The notes under the pieces were generated by a model. It was not told the DNA's origin. It did no database searches and worked only from the letters and a program-made list of their open reading frames with translations. A program made the translations under genes and the position numbers. This document shows, in pieces, positions 9,638 to 17,514 of a stretch of 64,000 nt of DNA (position 1 is the first letter of the stretch; every line of letters begins with the position of its first letter). The DNA lies in the NCBI RefSeq assembly GCF_000807855.2, contig NZ_JRYR02000001.1:842565-906564 (forward strand). Reading direction: 5' to 3'. The stretch is from Flammeovirga pacifica. GTDB lineage: Bacteria; Bacteroidota; Bacteroidia; Cytophagales; Flammeovirgaceae.

Positions 9638-12079
9638 ATGTCAAGAAATTTATTAATAGTCGAGTCACCTGCAAAAGCCAAGACAATTGAAAAGTACTTG
9701 GGCGAAGGTTACACCGTTAGGTCTAGCTACGGACATGTTAGGGATTTAAAAAAAGGCAACGATGCAATAGACGTTGATAAAGACTTTTTACCCACATACG
9801 AAGTGTCGTCAGATAAAAAAGACGTCATAAGAGAATTAAAGAAATTAACTAAGGAAGCAGAAACTGTTTGGTTAGCGACCGATGATGACCGCGAAGGAGA
9901 AGCTATTTCTTGGCATTTACAAGAAGCTCTAAATTTAAAGAATAAGGATACTAAAAGAATTGTCTTTAGAGAAATTACTAAAACAGCAATTCAATCAGCG
10001 ATTCAAAAACCAAGAACAATTGATATTGATTTAGTCAATGCCCAACAAGCAAGAAGAATACTTGATAGACTTGTAGGTTTTGAACTTTCACCTGTTCTAT
10101 GGAAAAAGATACAAAGAGGTTTATCTGCTGGCCGTGTACAAAGTGTAGCTGCAAGGTTAGTTGTTGAAAGAGAGAGGGAGATAGAAGCCTTTAAACCAAA
10201 AGATTACTATAGAGTTGTTGCTAGTTTTGATTTAGGTGGTAATAAAGCATTAGAAGCCGAATTAAACACAAAATTCAAATCAAAAGAAGAAGCGGAATCT
10301 TTCTTGAATGATTGTTTAAAAGATGATTTCAAGATTTCAGATATTAAAACAAGACCAGGGAAGAAATCTCCTGCACCTCCGTTTACAACATCGACACTAC
10401 AACAAGAGGCAAGTAGAAAACTAGGATACTCTGTAGCTGCTACGATGTCTATTGCACAACGTTTATATGAAGCTGGTCACATTACTTATATGAGAACAGA
10501 TTCATTGAATCTATCTCAAGAAGCTATTCAATCTGCAACTCAAGAAATAGCAGATGTTTATGGAAATGACTATGTGCAAGAACGTCACTTTAAAACTTCT
10601 AATAAAGGTGCACAAGAAGCCCATGAAGCAATTAGACCTACTAATTTTAAAAATCATAAATTAAAGTTAGAAGACAATAGAGAGGCAAGATTATATGATT
10701 TAATCTGGAAAAGAGCAGTAGCTTCTCAAATGTCTGATGCTCAACTTGAAAGAACAACAGCTGAGATTACATCACCTAGTAGAAGCGAAAAGTTTACGGC
10801 AAAAGGAGAGGTAATTAAATTCGAAGGTTTCTTGAAGGCCTACATCGAATCTAATGACGATGACGATTTAGAAGAAGATGAGAATACTAAAGGAATGTTA
10901 CCTCCTTTGAATGTTGGACAAGATTTACCAATTAATACTATTAACGCTACTCAAAGGTACACAAGACCAGCGGCGAGATATACAGAAGCAAGTCTTGTAA
11001 AAACTTTAGAAGAAAAAGGAATTGGTAGACCATCTACTTATGCACCTACAATCTCTACTATTCAAAAGAGAGAGTATGTTATTAAAGAAGCTAGAGATGG
11101 TAAAGAAAGAGCTTACAATCAATTGACTTTACAAGATGGTCAGGTGATTAGTAAAGACTTGAATGAAACATATGGAGCTGAGAAGGGTAAGCTTTTCCCA
11201 ACAAATATGGGAATGGTAGTGAATGATTTCTTGGTGAAACATTTCCCTAAAGTGGTCGATTACTCATTCACTGCAAATGTGGAAGAGCAATTTGATGAAA
11301 TTGCCCATGGTAATATGGAATGGCAAAATATGTTGAAAGACTTTTACAAACCATTTCATGATAATGTAGTAGATACTGAAGAAAATGCAGATAGAGCTGA
11401 AGCTCATGCAGAAAGAGAATTAGGTATTGATCCCACAACAGGTAAAAGAATTATTACTCGTCTAGGACGTTTTGGTCCAATTGTTCAAATTGGAGAACAA
11501 GATGATGAAGAGAAAAAATTTGCATCACTTAGAAAAGGTCAATACTTAGAGTCTATTACTTTAGAAGAAGCACTTGAGTTATTTAAATTACCTAGAACTC
11601 TAGGTAAATATGAAGATAAAGTAGTTGTTGCAGCAATTGGTCGATTCGGACCTTATATTCGTCATGACGGTAAATTCGTTTCTTTAGGAAAAGAATATGC
11701 ACCAGAAACGGTAGAACTTGACACAGCTATTGAATTAATTTTAGCAAAACGTGAAGCAGATGCTAAAAAATTAATTAAAACTTTTGAAGAGGAAGAAAAC
11801 CTTCAATTGTTAAATGGACGTTGGGGAGCTTATATTTCTTACAATAAGGCCAATATTAAAATTCCTAAAGAATTAAAAGAAAAAGCGGCTGAGTTAACTT
11901 ACGAAGAAGTAAAGAAGATAATAGAGGAAGCACCAGCACCGAAAGCTCGTGGTGGAAAGGCAGCAGCTAAAAAGGAAACTAAAACAACTGCAAAAAAGGC
12001 CCCAGCCAAAAAGACCACAGCGAAAAAGACGACAAAAAAGACAGTTGCTAAAAAAACAACAGCAGCGAAGAAAAAATAA
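9638..12079 (+). CDS. topA: DNA topoisomerase I with lysine-rich C-terminal tail
   Basis: 813 residues from the ATG at 9638, which starts MSRNLLIVESPAKAKTIEKYLG exactly as the family does. The Toprim motif DDDREGEA, the catalytic tyrosine in HITYMRTDSLNLS and the GIGRPSTYAPTISTI segment are all present. The enzyme relaxes negatively supercoiled DNA. Instead of four-cysteine zinc fingers, the C-terminus carries two or three GRFGP-type topoisomerase repeats. A final stretch of about 45 residues follows, made almost only of Lys, Ala and Thr, like a histone H1 tail. A strong terminator follows. Confidence 0.97.
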   Translation: MSRNLLIVESPAKAKTIEKYLGEGYTVRSSYGHVRDLKKGNDAIDVDKDFLPTYEVSSDKKDVIRELKKLTKEAETVWLATDDDREGEAISWHLQEALNLKNKDTKRIVFREITKTAIQSAIQKPRTIDIDLVNAQQARRILDRLVGFELSPVLWKKIQRGLSAGRVQSVAARLVVEREREIEAFKPKDYYRVVASFDLGGNKALEAELNTKFKSKEEAESFLNDCLKDDFKISDIKTRPGKKSPAPPFTTSTLQQEASRKLGYSVAATMSIAQRLYEAGHITYMRTDSLNLSQEAIQSATQEIADVYGNDYVQERHFKTSNKGAQEAHEAIRPTNFKNHKLKLEDNREARLYDLIWKRAVASQMSDAQLERTTAEITSPSRSEKFTAKGEVIKFEGFLKAYIESNDDDDLEEDENTKGMLPPLNVGQDLPINTINATQRYTRPAARYTEASLVKTLEEKGIGRPSTYAPTISTIQKREYVIKEARDGKERAYNQLTLQDGQVISKDLNETYGAEKGKLFPTNMGMVVNDFLVKHFPKVVDYSFTANVEEQFDEIAHGNMEWQNMLKDFYKPFHDNVVDTEENADRAEAHAERELGIDPTTGKRIITRLGRFGPIVQIGEQDDEEKKFASLRKGQYLESITLEEALELFKLPRTLGKYEDKVVVAAIGRFGPYIRHDGKFVSLGKEYAPETVELDTAIELILAKREADAKKLIKTFEEEENLQLLNGRWGAYISYNKANIKIPKELKEKAAELTYEEVKKIIEEAPAPKARGGKAAAKKETKTTAKKAPAKKTTAKKTTKKTVAKKTTAAKKK

Positions 12080-12086
12080 AGTCATC

Positions 12087-12118
12087 ACACACCTAGTTTA
12101 CTAGGTGTGTTTTTTTTT
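12087..12118 (+). terminator. Intrinsic terminator after topA
   Basis: A perfect 10-base stem (12087-12096 with 12101-12110) with a 4-base loop, followed by eight T. Confidence 0.9.
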
Positions 12119-12249
12119 GTAAACATTTTTTATTCTAAAAGATCTTAAAATCTCATTTGTAAAAACAGCGATTTTCTACATTAAATTAAAAAAGACCCAA
12201 TTATTTCCACTAATTACCCTTTTTAATTTTGAATATTCGCATAAGCAAA

Positions 12250-12280
12250 TTTGACTTTTGTTTTATTTTATTTAGAATTG
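12250..12280 (+). promoter_or_regulatory. Candidate Bacteroidota-type promoter for sucC
   Basis: TTTG at 12250-12253 is followed after 19 bases by TAGAATTG at 12273-12280. The second box is one mismatch from the phylum's TAnnTTTG -7 box, and the spacing is as expected. It leaves a leader of about 80 bases. Confidence 0.45.
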
Positions 12281-12368
12281 TATTACCAAACTGTAATGAT
12301 TTATATCATTGCGTTAAAAATATAGCAATACACTAAACAAACTTGTGCACCCAAAGGGGTAAAATATC

Positions 12369-13559
12369 ATGAATATTCACGAATACCAAGCAAAAAGTAT
12401 TCTTCAAGAATACGGTGTTAAAGTTCCAGTAGGATACGTAGCAGAAACTGCTGATGAAGCTGTTGAAGCTGCCAAAAGACTTAACGAAGAAACCGGTACC
12501 AACTTTTGGGTGGTTAAAGCTCAAATCCACGCAGGTGGTAGAGGTAAAGGTGGCGGAGTAAAAGTTGCCAAAAGCCTAGAAGAAGTAAAAACACTTTCTG
12601 AACAAATCATCGGAATGCAGTTAGTTACTCCTCAGACTGGACCTGAAGGTAAAAAAGTAAACAAGGTGATGATTCAACAGGATGTATACTATCCAGGTGA
12701 GTCAGAAATCAAAGAATATTATATTTCTGTTTTATTAAACAGAGCTACAGGTAAAAATATGATCATGTACTCTACAGAAGGAGGCATGGACATTGAAGAA
12801 GTAGCTGAAAAGACTCCTGAATTAATCTTCCATGAAGAAATTGATCCAGCAGTAGGTATCCAAGGTTTCCAAGCGAGAAGAATTGCTTTTAACTTAGGTA
12901 CTTCTGGTAAGTCGTTTAAAGAGATGGTAAAATTTGTTACAGCTCTTTACAATGCTTATGTAGGTATTGATTCTGAAATGTTTGAAATCAATCCTGTTTT
13001 CAAAACATCTGATGATCAAGTTATGGCAGTAGATGCTAAAGTAGGTCTTGATGACAATGCTTTATATCGTCATAAAGATATTGCAGCAATGCGTGATGTA
13101 TCTGAAGAAGATCCTACAGAAGTAGAAGCTGGAGAATCTGGTCTTAATTATGTGAAGCTTGACGGTAACGTTGGTTGCATGGTAAACGGAGCAGGTCTTG
13201 CAATGGCTACTATGGATATGATTAAGCTTTCTGGTGGTGATCCTGCTAACTTCCTTGATGTTGGAGGTGGAGCTAATGCAACTACTGTAGAGGCTGGTTT
13301 TAGAATTATTCTTAAAGACCCTAACGTAAAAGCAATCCTTATCAATGTATTTGGTGGTATCGTTCGTTGTGATCGTGTTGCCAATGGTGTTGTTGAAGCT
13401 TACAAAAATATCGGAGATATTCAAGTGCCGATTATTGTACGTCTTCAAGGAACAAATGCTGAAGAAGGAGCTAAGATTATAGATGAATCTGGTTTAAAAG
13501 TTGTTTCTGCTATTACTTTATCTGAAGCTGCAGACAGAGTAAAAGAAGCTTTAGCTTAA
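12369..13559 (+). CDS. sucC: Succinyl-CoA synthetase (ADP-forming) beta subunit
   Basis: 396 residues, the usual length. It starts [17 protein letters not shown] and has the ATP-grasp glycine-rich loop [12 protein letters not shown] and the CoA-ligase domain segment [12 protein letters not shown] near the C-terminus. With the alpha subunit SucD it converts succinyl-CoA to succinate with formation of ATP. sucD is not adjacent: a terminator follows and then lpxK, so the two subunits are encoded apart. A purine-rich AAAGGGG lies about 9 bases upstream of the ATG, one of few plausible ribosome sites in the window. Confidence 0.97.
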   Translation: MNIHEYQAKSILQEYGVKVPVGYVAETADEAVEAAKRLNEETGTNFWVVKAQIHAGGRGKGGGVKVAKSLEEVKTLSEQIIGMQLVTPQTGPEGKKVNKVMIQQDVYYPGESEIKEYYISVLLNRATGKNMIMYSTEGGMDIEEVAEKTPELIFHEEIDPAVGIQGFQARRIAFNLGTSGKSFKEMVKFVTALYNAYVGIDSEMFEINPVFKTSDDQVMAVDAKVGLDDNALYRHKDIAAMRDVSEEDPTEVEAGESGLNYVKLDGNVGCMVNGAGLAMATMDMIKLSGGDPANFLDVGGGANATTVEAGFRIILKDPNVKAILINVFGGIVRCDRVANGVVEAYKNIGDIQVPIIVRLQGTNAEEGAKIIDESGLKVVSAITLSEAADRVKEALA

Positions 13560-13581
13560 TTATAAAAAGACTTTAATCTTT

Positions 13582-13619
13582 AAAGCAGTTGAAAGCCTCG
13601 GTTTTCAACTGCTTTTTTT
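13582..13619 (+). terminator. Intrinsic terminator after sucC
   Basis: A stem of about 13 bases from 13582 to 13615 with a 7-base loop, ending in a T run. It lies only about 10 bases before the lpxK start. Confidence 0.88.
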
Positions 13620-13629
13620 ATCTTTGAAT

Positions 13630-14637
13630 ATGGAATTTATCTTAAAGCCCCTTTCGAAAATATATGATGCTATCACGCATCAGAGAAATAAATCTTACGA
13701 TTCAAAACCGTTTAAAACAGTAAAATTTGATCTGCCTATTATAAGTGTAGGAAATCTTTCTGTTGGAGGGACTGGAAAAACGCCATTTGTCGAATTTTTA
13801 ATTGAAAGACTTAAGGATAAATACTCATTAGGAATATTAAGCAGAGGGTATGGCCGAAAAACAAAAGGAGCTATCATAGCAGATGAAAATTCTACCGCTA
13901 AAATTATTGGTGATGAACCTATGCAATATCATGGGAAATATAAAGATATTCAGGTAGTAGTTTCAGAGCTTAGAGTGCTAGGTGTACCATTATTTGAGGA
14001 AGTAGATTTAATCATTTTAGATGATGCTTTTCAACATAGAGCAATACATCGAGATTTAAATATTATGCTTTCCGATTATAATAAACCTTTTTTTGAAGAC
14101 CATGTTTTACCATATGGAAGACTCAGAGAAAGAAAGGAAGGAGCAGGAAGAGCTGATATAATAATTTTCACAAAATGCCCTAGTTCTATTTCAGAAACAT
14201 CAGTTAATCATTATAAGATTGAAACTAATAACTATACCAATGCAAAAATATTTTTTGCTGAAATAAAATACGGTGATTTTTATGGTCTACATTCTAATAA
14301 AAAAATTGATATTACTGATGATATCACTCTATTAACATCAATTGCGAATACTGACCCGTTATTAAGCTATTTAAATGAAAATAAGTTAAATGTCTCTAAG
14401 CATTATAAATTTAGAGATCATTATTCTTTTACAGAAAAAACGATTCAAAGAATTGAGAATGAAATAAAGGAGGGTGTAGTATTGATTACCGAAAAGGATG
14501 CCGCTAAATTAAAACCAATTACAAAGACATCTCATCTCAAATTTGTGGTCATTCCGATTGAACCTAAAATATTATTTCATAAAGAAGAAGAGTTAGTAAA
14601 TTTGATTCAAAACGGAATTAACTCAAAAGAAGTTTAA
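13630..14637 (+). CDS. lpxK: Tetraacyldisaccharide 4'-kinase
   Basis: 335 residues. The P-loop lies in SVGGTGKTP (about 44-52), followed by LSRGYGRKTKG, GDEP and the LDDAFQHR motif, all characteristic of LpxK. The enzyme phosphorylates the 4' position of the lipid A precursor at the inner membrane. The ATG at 13630 is preferred over a TTG six bases earlier. It converges on the Bpt-like gene with only 14 bases between the stops and no hairpin there. Confidence 0.93.
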   Translation: MEFILKPLSKIYDAITHQRNKSYDSKPFKTVKFDLPIISVGNLSVGGTGKTPFVEFLIERLKDKYSLGILSRGYGRKTKGAIIADENSTAKIIGDEPMQYHGKYKDIQVVVSELRVLGVPLFEEVDLIILDDAFQHRAIHRDLNIMLSDYNKPFFEDHVLPYGRLRERKEGAGRADIIIFTKCPSSISETSVNHYKIETNNYTNAKIFFAEIKYGDFYGLHSNKKIDITDDITLLTSIANTDPLLSYLNENKLNVSKHYKFRDHYSFTEKTIQRIENEIKEGVVLITEKDAAKLKPITKTSHLKFVVIPIEPKILFHKEEELVNLIQNGINSKEV

Positions 14638-14651
14638 TTACGCTGGCGATT

Positions 14652-15311
14652 TTATTCAAAAGCTTCCCATTTATTGTGTTCCCAATTAAGTCTTTCTAGA
14701 GGCTTGAATTTCTTCTTATAGTCATAAAAAGAGGGGATATCGTAGCAGTATCCATGATAATAATAGATGAAATCATTCGCCATGCCAAATTGAATTTCTA
14801 AAAGCATGGTTAAAATTCCTAGACTAAATTTAGAATAAGAAGGATCATACATTCCATAAATGGAAGAAAGTGATTTCTCTCCTAAACCAATATAACTGAT
14901 GGCTATAATCTGATCTTTATCATAAACTCTTAACTCATATATTTTTGTTGGAGTTGCTGAGGTATTTATCTTGGCTAAAAAATCAAAAATGGAGTTAGGT
15001 ACATTATCATGAAATTTCTTCTTATGTATTTCAAACATTTGATGCGTAGTGTCATCAATAGAGACCTTCTCGATAGAACAAGTGAAATCTACCGCTTTAT
15101 TTAAAATCTTTTTTTGAGATTTTGATAAACTAAATTGTAGTAATGGAATCCTCAAAGGCAAAACATTACAAACTTGATCGTTATGAAAATTAATATTATA
15201 TCGGAAAAAGTTTTCACCAAAATGACGGTAGCCCGCGGCTAATAAGTAATCGTATTGAGATGGTGAAACATAACTTTTACTAAAATCATCTACTATATAT
15301 TGTATTTTCAT
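14652..15311 (-). CDS. Aminoacyl-tRNA--protein transferase, Bpt/ATE-like
   Basis: 219 residues with a GNAT-type fold. The segment YLLAAGYRHFGENFFRY followed by LRIPLLQFSLSKSQKKIL matches the RRFG...LRV...F.PSKSQRR pattern of bacterial leucyl/arginyl-tRNA-protein transferases. The C-terminal IYGMYDP...SLGILTMLLEI and YYYHGYCY...YKKKFKPLE match the transferase domain. The family attaches Leu or Arg to protein N-termini for degradation. The N-terminal cysteine region of longer family members is missing, and only one cysteine is near it (VCNVLPL). Which amino acid is transferred cannot be said. Confidence 0.78.
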   Translation of the reverse strand: MKIQYIVDDFSKSYVSPSQYDYLLAAGYRHFGENFFRYNINFHNDQVCNVLPLRIPLLQFSLSKSQKKILNKAVDFTCSIEKVSIDDTTHQMFEIHKKKFHDNVPNSIFDFLAKINTSATPTKIYELRVYDKDQIIAISYIGLGEKSLSSIYGMYDPSYSKFSLGILTMLLEIQFGMANDFIYYYHGYCYDIPSFYDYKKKFKPLERLNWEHNKWEAFE

Positions 15312-15448
15312 ATAAATGAGTTAATTCAAATTGACCGAATCATTAAACAATTTAGGTATATACTAATTTATATAAAAAATTACAGATCTATTTGATAAGT
15401 TAATTTAAAACAATTCTTGATTTTATAGATCAACGTCAATTTTATTGA

Positions 15449-15456
15449 TAACTTTG
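15449..15456 (+). promoter_or_regulatory. Candidate -7 box upstream of nuoI
   Basis: TAACTTTG matches the TAnnTTTG box exactly and lies 23 bases before the nuoI ATG. No good TTTG -33 box is seen at the expected distance. Confidence 0.4.
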
Positions 15457-15479
15457 TAAAGAATAAAAAGATTTTTTAA

Positions 15480-16151
15480 ATGATAGAAAAGATAGGGGCA
15501 AATAGTTCATATTTTGGAAATATAAAAGAAGCTTTTCAAACTTCACTTCAGGGATTAAAACTATCTATTATCCACTTAAGGAATGCACTACTTAATAAAA
15601 GAGTAGGTAATCAATCCTTTAAAAAAGATGGTTATTTTGATCCTGAGAGTTCTGTGGTAACATTAAAATACCCAGAGGAAGCCTTGCCTGTTCCAGATAA
15701 TGGTAGATATAAGCTTGATTTAGAGATTGATGACTGTATTGTCTGTGATAAATGTGCAAAAGTTTGTCCAGTCGATTGTATTGATATTGAACCGATTTTA
15801 TCTCAAGATGTTATTGGTGAAACATCCGATGGAACTGCAAAAAGGATATATGCAGCTAAGTTTGATATCGACATGGCAAAATGTTGTTTCTGTGGTTTAT
15901 GTACTTATGTATGTCCAACAGAATGCCTGACAATGACAAAATCTTATGATTTTAGTGAGCTTGATATGAGAGAATTAACTTATGGGTTTGCTGAAATGTC
16001 AGAAGGTGAGGTAAAAGAGAAGAAAGCTTTATTTGACGAAGCGCAAGCAAAGAAAAAAGCTGAAAAACTTCAAAAGAGTGCAACTTCCGAAGAACCTAAA
16101 CAGGAAGTGTCTAAAAGACCGAAATTTACACCAAGAGTAACAAAAAAATAA
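15480..16151 (+). CDS. nuoI: NADH-quinone oxidoreductase subunit I
   Basis: 223 residues. Two ferredoxin-type 4Fe-4S motifs are intact: C86-C89-C92-C96 with partner C100, and C135-C138-C141-C145 with partner C149. NuoI carries the N6a/N6b clusters in the peripheral arm of complex I. The C-terminus extends about 40 residues with many Lys and Glu. The gene overlaps nuoJ by one base (TAATG). The other nuo genes are not in the window: the divergent Bpt-like gene is upstream and greA is downstream. Confidence 0.93.
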   Translation: MIEKIGANSSYFGNIKEAFQTSLQGLKLSIIHLRNALLNKRVGNQSFKKDGYFDPESSVVTLKYPEEALPVPDNGRYKLDLEIDDCIVCDKCAKVCPVDCIDIEPILSQDVIGETSDGTAKRIYAAKFDIDMAKCCFCGLCTYVCPTECLTMTKSYDFSELDMRELTYGFAEMSEGEVKEKKALFDEAQAKKKAEKLQKSATSEEPKQEVSKRPKFTPRVTKK

Positions 16152-16657
16152 TGATCGTTTATATTTTTTACTTTCTTGTGGCTGTGATGTCCATTTCATC
16201 TATTGCATTATTTTTTACCAAAAAAGTAATATATAATGCAGCCTATTTATTATTTGCACTTTTAAGTGTTGCAGGTTTATTTGTAATTTCTGCATCTGAC
16301 TTCTTAGCCATCACACAAGTGATGATCTACATAGGAGGTGTGTTGGTTTTATTGTTATTTGGTATTATGTATACTAAAAATAAAGACGACGAAGGTGTTA
16401 TTAGTGGTTCAAAAAGAACAGGACTTGGCTTAGTATTAGGTGGATTGTCATTTGGTTTATTAGCTAATAGTATTTTGCAAGAAGAGATGATTGTAATTGC
16501 AAGTGTCCCTGATCAAAGTGTAGTAAATATACTTGGAGTACAAATGATGACTAATCATATCTTTTCTTTTGAATTAACGGCCATTTTATTATTGGTTGTG
16601 TTAATTGGAGCAGTATTTATCACTACAAAATCTGAAAAAAAGATAGATCATAAATAA
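16151..16657 (+). CDS. nuoJ: NADH-quinone oxidoreductase subunit J
   Basis: 168 residues with about five hydrophobic segments (near 2-22, 28-48, 55-74, 92-110 and 136-158). The conserved YIGGVLVLLLFGIMYT in the third helix is the NuoJ signature, in the region of the helix involved in coupling. It is a membrane-arm subunit of complex I. It is translationally coupled to nuoI. No nuoK follows, which is unusual, since J and K are normally adjacent. Confidence 0.93.
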   Translation: MIVYIFYFLVAVMSISSIALFFTKKVIYNAAYLLFALLSVAGLFVISASDFLAITQVMIYIGGVLVLLLFGIMYTKNKDDEGVISGSKRTGLGLVLGGLSFGLLANSILQEEMIVIASVPDQSVVNILGVQMMTNHIFSFELTAILLLVVLIGAVFITTKSEKKIDHK

Positions 16658-16763
16658 AAAATTTTATATATTAATATCCACAATCTATATTTGTGGTCCG
16701 AAAAAAAAATAAAAATACGGTCTGATGTAATATTAGATCGTTTTTGATTATAAAATATTGAAC

Positions 16764-17234
16764 ATGTCAAAGACAACTTTTTATACACACGAGGGACTTC
16801 AGAGATTATCTGAAGAACTTAATGATTTAAAAACTAAAGGTAGAGCAGATATTGCTAAACAAATTGCAGAAGCAACGGATAAAGGTGATTTGAGTGAAAA
16901 TGCAGAGTATGATGCTGCCAAAGATGCTCAAGGTCACTTAGAAGCTAAAATTGCTGAATTATCTAATTTAGTTGCTAACGCAAGAGTAATCGATGAATCT
17001 AAATTAGATACTTCAAAAGTAGGTATCTTATCGATAGTAAAGATTAAAGCACCAACAGGAGCTGAAATGTCATATACTTTAGTCTCTGCTAAGGAGGCTA
17101 ATGTTAGAGAGAATAAAATCTCGATAGACTCGCCAATTGCTCAAGGTTTAATGGGTAAGAAAGTAGGGGATATTGCAGAAGTAAAAACCCCAAGAGGGAT
17201 AATGAAATTTGAGATATTAAATATCTCATTATAA
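16764..17234 (+). CDS. greA: Transcription elongation factor GreA
   Basis: 156 residues from the ATG at 16764 (MSKTTFYTHEGLQRL). The N-terminal coiled coil contains the conserved tip GDLSENAEYDAAKDAQ with the acidic residues that enter the RNA polymerase secondary channel. The C-terminal FKBP-like domain includes SPIAQGLMGKKVGD. GreA stimulates cleavage of backtracked RNA. A TTG six bases upstream is less likely to be the start. A strong terminator follows. Confidence 0.96.
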   Translation: MSKTTFYTHEGLQRLSEELNDLKTKGRADIAKQIAEATDKGDLSENAEYDAAKDAQGHLEAKIAELSNLVANARVIDESKLDTSKVGILSIVKIKAPTGAEMSYTLVSAKEANVRENKISIDSPIAQGLMGKKVGDIAEVKTPRGIMKFEILNISL

Positions 17235-17241
17235 TTAGAAG

Positions 17242-17269
17242 AGCGAATGAAAAATCATTCGCTTTTTTT
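17242..17269 (+). terminator. Intrinsic terminator after greA
   Basis: A perfect 9-base stem AGCGAATGA/TCATTCGCT (17242-17250, 17255-17263) with an AAAA loop, then seven T. Confidence 0.9.
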
Positions 17270-17426
17270 ATGTCTTTACCTGACTCAAAAACTTAATATT
17301 TTATTTGATGATAAAATACCAAGGCTATTAAAAAAAATTAACACCTGATCAAAAGGTTCACTACCTAAAAAAACATTGATTTTCTACCCAAAAATGCATT
17401 AAATACTAAAATCACTGTTTTAACAA

Positions 17427-17434
17427 TATTTTTG
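17427..17434 (+). promoter_or_regulatory. Candidate -7 box upstream of the carboxyltransferase gene
   Basis: TATTTTTG fits TAnnTTTG, 80 bases before the start codon, in the 245-base gap after greA. No convincing -33 box was seen. Confidence 0.3.
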
Positions 17435-17514
17435 TCACCTTTATAGATATTGAGATTAGTTAAAATCGCATTATCAATTAGTCATAATTATCAAAAATTA
17501 TAAATGTTAGCCTT

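Noticed and set aside
11894-12088. Cysteine-rich minus-strand frame opposite the topA tail
   Set aside because: It is the mirror of the Lys/Ala/Thr repeat on the other strand, a compositional artefact.
13062-13448. 128-codon minus-strand frame inside sucC
   Set aside because: It lies wholly opposite a strongly conserved gene, its product is not protein-like, and it has no promoter or family match.
16677-16705. Small hairpin CCACAA/TTGTGG after nuoJ
   Set aside because: The stem is short and is followed by A, not T, on the plus strand. It could act only on the other strand, where no gene ends.
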